From: JBEPTX01 sp041691795
GTDB lineage: Bacteria > Patescibacteriota > Saccharimonadia > Saccharimonadales > Saccharimonadaceae
DNA length: 16,134 bases
Reading direction: 5' to 3'
NCBI GenBank assembly: GCA_041691795.1
Contig: JBEPTX010000005.1
Span: 1-16,134, forward strand
Below are positions 14,549 through 16,134 of this stretch, in pieces. The translations under genes were made by a program, and so were the position numbers. The stretch's first letter is position 1. Each line of letters starts with the position of its first letter. The notes beneath the pieces are model-generated. The model had not been told where the DNA came from, searched no databases, and saw only the letters and a list, made by a program, of their open reading frames with translations.

Positions 14549-14586
14549 ACCCCCCGCACGACCAGCCCAAAATCGGTACGGGGGGT
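14549..14586 (-). promoter_or_regulatory. 11-bp RNA hairpin upstream of the primase leader
   Basis: Read on the minus strand, ACCCCCCGTAC pairs with GTGCGGGGGGT, eleven pairs with one G-U, around a 16-base loop. Read on the plus strand the same position is a C-A mismatch, so the stem suits minus-strand RNA. No T-tract follows, so it is not a standard terminator. It sits 35 bases after the 420-aa stop and five bases before the leader ribosome site. Confidence 0.55.
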
Positions 14587-14621
14587 ATGGACTATGTGTC
14601 AGTCATTAAGAGTTGGCAAGC

Positions 14622-15884
14622 TCACTTCCACTCGGCCATGATGCCTTCGAGCGAGGTCGGGACCTCGGTCGATGTAGGCGGCGTAACGGTCGCCGCAGCC
14701 GCCGCTGCAGCGGGCGGTTCAGACTTGGGCGGTACTGGCGTAGGCGGCGGTGCAGCAGCCTGAGCAGGCTCCTGGATGACCATGGCAGCAGGAGCGAGCA
14801 CGGCAGCTGGAACCGGCGGGTCAGCCGCTGGTGCTGGTTCGGCGACGACCATGGTCGCGGCAGGCGCAGCCGGCGCGGTAGGTCCGGCCATCTTGCCTGC
14901 CTTGAGCAGCTGCTCATCACTCCATCCGGCAGCATGATACTGCTCACGGGTAAAGGTCTCGCTCGGTGCCATGACGTACTGAGTGGGTGCCGCCTGTATC
15001 GCTGGTGCAGCTGCTGGCGGTTGAACGATGTCCTGCTGGTCATGCGGGATACCGTCGGCACCCGCCGGGGTGAACTTCCCGCCGAGCAGGTTCTTAACCT
15101 CGTCGCTGTTGAGCATCGGCTTGATCATGTCCAACTCAGCGCCGTCAAGGCGGCGCTCTGCCGAGAAGAACACCTTGGGGTAGGTGACCTTGTTGTCGAA
15201 CTTCATCTTGGTCACCACCGCAGCGGTGTGCTTGACCTGCCGTGCCAGCAGCCAGTCGCGGTAGTTGTCGAACGCCAACCAGCCCTGCATCTCCTCGTCG
15301 GGGCTCTCCTTGTCCCAGATGCTGGTCATGGCGAGCTTGAGGCGCAGCGGCTTCATCGCCATCGGTGGCATACCCAGCTGCGGATCGGGCAGGACCGCGA
15401 CCATCAAGTGCTGCGAACAGGCTGTCACAGACTTACCCTGTGCGATCTTGGAGCCCTTCACTGCCATCGGGCAGGTGGCGCAAGCGGTGCTGATCTTGTG
15501 CGACTTGCCGGGCTCGATCGCAGTGCCATCTGGGAACGGTCCAGGCAGGCTGGCGTCGGGCGCGACGCCGTCGTCCGACCAGCAGATCGGTTGACTGGTC
15601 TTGTTGGGGTCGAAGTCGCCAGCATAATATTGGCGACCGCGCTGCTTGGCGTAGTCGAGAATGACGACCTTCATGATCGGCAGCGGCTCCATGTCGCCGT
15701 TGACGTTGCGCTGCAGCACGGTCTTCTGACCATCGATGCTCAGCGTCCACAGCTTACCGCCCGGCGACAGGCTGTTAACCGTCTGCTTGGAGGTGATGTT
15801 GCTGCCGACCTCGTCGAAAAACTGAGCGGTGTGCGCAGGCACCGCGTCCTGTGCATTGAACAGCGTTGGAAGTTGCGTTGCCAT
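14622..15884 (-). CDS. Four-cysteine phage replication protein, possible ssDNA-binding protein
   Basis: The 420-aa protein has three regions. Residues 1-285 hold the conserved part: MKVVILDYAKQRGRQYYAGDFDP, PICWSDDG (C101), STACATCPM (C135, C138), VTACSQHL (C156), then KLAMTSIWDKES and an AVVTKMKFDNKVTYPKVFF strand pair. The four Cys suggest a zinc site. This pattern (YYxxxYDPxxxxxPxCWSxDGxxPD ... CxxCP ... RACSxxxRLAV) occurs in a phage family found beside replication genes; from memory some members are suspected ssDNA-binding proteins. Residues about 311-332 carry FTREQYHAAGWSDEQLLKAGKM, a small repeat motif known from phage replication proteins. Residues 333-412 are a Pro/Ala linker ending SLEGIMAEWK, an SSB-like tail layout without the usual acidic tip. 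AAGGAG lies nine bases upstream. Confidence 0.75.
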   Translation of the reverse strand: MATQLPTLFNAQDAVPAHTAQFFDEVGSNITSKQTVNSLSPGGKLWTLSIDGQKTVLQRNVNGDMEPLPIMKVVILDYAKQRGRQYYAGDFDPNKTSQPICWSDDGVAPDASLPGPFPDGTAIEPGKSHKISTACATCPMAVKGSKIAQGKSVTACSQHLMVAVLPDPQLGMPPMAMKPLRLKLAMTSIWDKESPDEEMQGWLAFDNYRDWLLARQVKHTAAVVTKMKFDNKVTYPKVFFSAERRLDGAELDMIKPMLNSDEVKNLLGGKFTPAGADGIPHDQQDIVQPPAAAPAIQAAPTQYVMAPSETFTREQYHAAGWSDEQLLKAGKMAGPTAPAAPAATMVVAEPAPAADPPVPAAVLAPAAMVIQEPAQAAAPPPTPVPPKSEPPAAAAAAATVTPPTSTEVPTSLEGIMAEWK

Positions 15885-15890
15885 ATCTAA

Positions 15891-16134
<244 letters not shown>

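Noticed and set aside
13122..14549. 475-aa plus-strand ORF opposite the primase-helicase
   Set aside because: The opposite strand carries intact primase and ATPase motifs. The antisense product is a compositional shadow without domains.
14613..15890. 425-aa plus-strand ORF opposite the four-cysteine protein
   Set aside because: It is Arg/His/Leu/Gly-rich, without motifs or a ribosome site, and mirrors the minus-strand frame exactly.

Overview
The window looks like the interior of a tailed-phage (or prophage) genome from a GC-rich, probably proteobacterial, host. The plus strand carries a tightly packed run of virion/tail genes with 1-4 base start/stop overlaps. The minus strand carries a replication block built around an archaeo-eukaryotic-type primase fused to a DUF927-like helicase. 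No host housekeeping genes, tRNAs, IS elements, integrase or CRISPR array are visible. Host and virus class cannot be fixed from the sequence, and no terminase, portal or capsid gene lies in the window.

Plus strand, 1-10972 (late/structural block). It opens inside a large tail protein: a discoidin-like domain, then 28 copies of an 18-residue basic Thr-rich repeat with no Asp or Glu over 516 residues, then six 9-residue repeats. It is followed by a 91-aa protein resembling phage fibre-tail adaptors, a 562-aa propeller-like tail protein with a C-terminal lectin-like domain, a 49-aa two-helix membrane peptide (GTG start), a 191-aa tail-fibre-like protein, a 177-aa conserved virion protein, a 414-aa protein with about twelve 19-20-residue 'EGIG' repeats and a conserved C-terminal domain, a 396-aa protein of unknown function, a 635-aa long coiled-coil protein, and small proteins of 155 and 79 aa. 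Most of these start behind Shine-Dalgarno sites made almost only of G. Three of the four plus-strand gaps over 60 bp share a TGTAAT element. The block ends in a strong UUCG-loop terminator whose left arm is also the last G-run of a perfect G-quadruplex motif.

Minus strand, 16083-11071 (replication block, read right to left). The order is a truncated small Cys/His protein, a 420-aa four-cysteine protein with a Pro/Ala-rich tail (possible ssDNA-binding protein), a 126-bp gap with an 11-bp RNA hairpin and a 12-codon leader ORF, a 1000-aa primase-helicase, and a 141-aa winged-helix protein whose GTG start overlaps the primase stop (GTGA). The two blocks converge at about 10973-11070.

The last 51 bases are an unbroken G run, which looks like a sequencing or assembly artefact and cuts off the first minus-strand gene. 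The most unusual content is the pair of repeat-built tail proteins, the G4/terminator overlap and the leader-ORF/hairpin arrangement before the primase.
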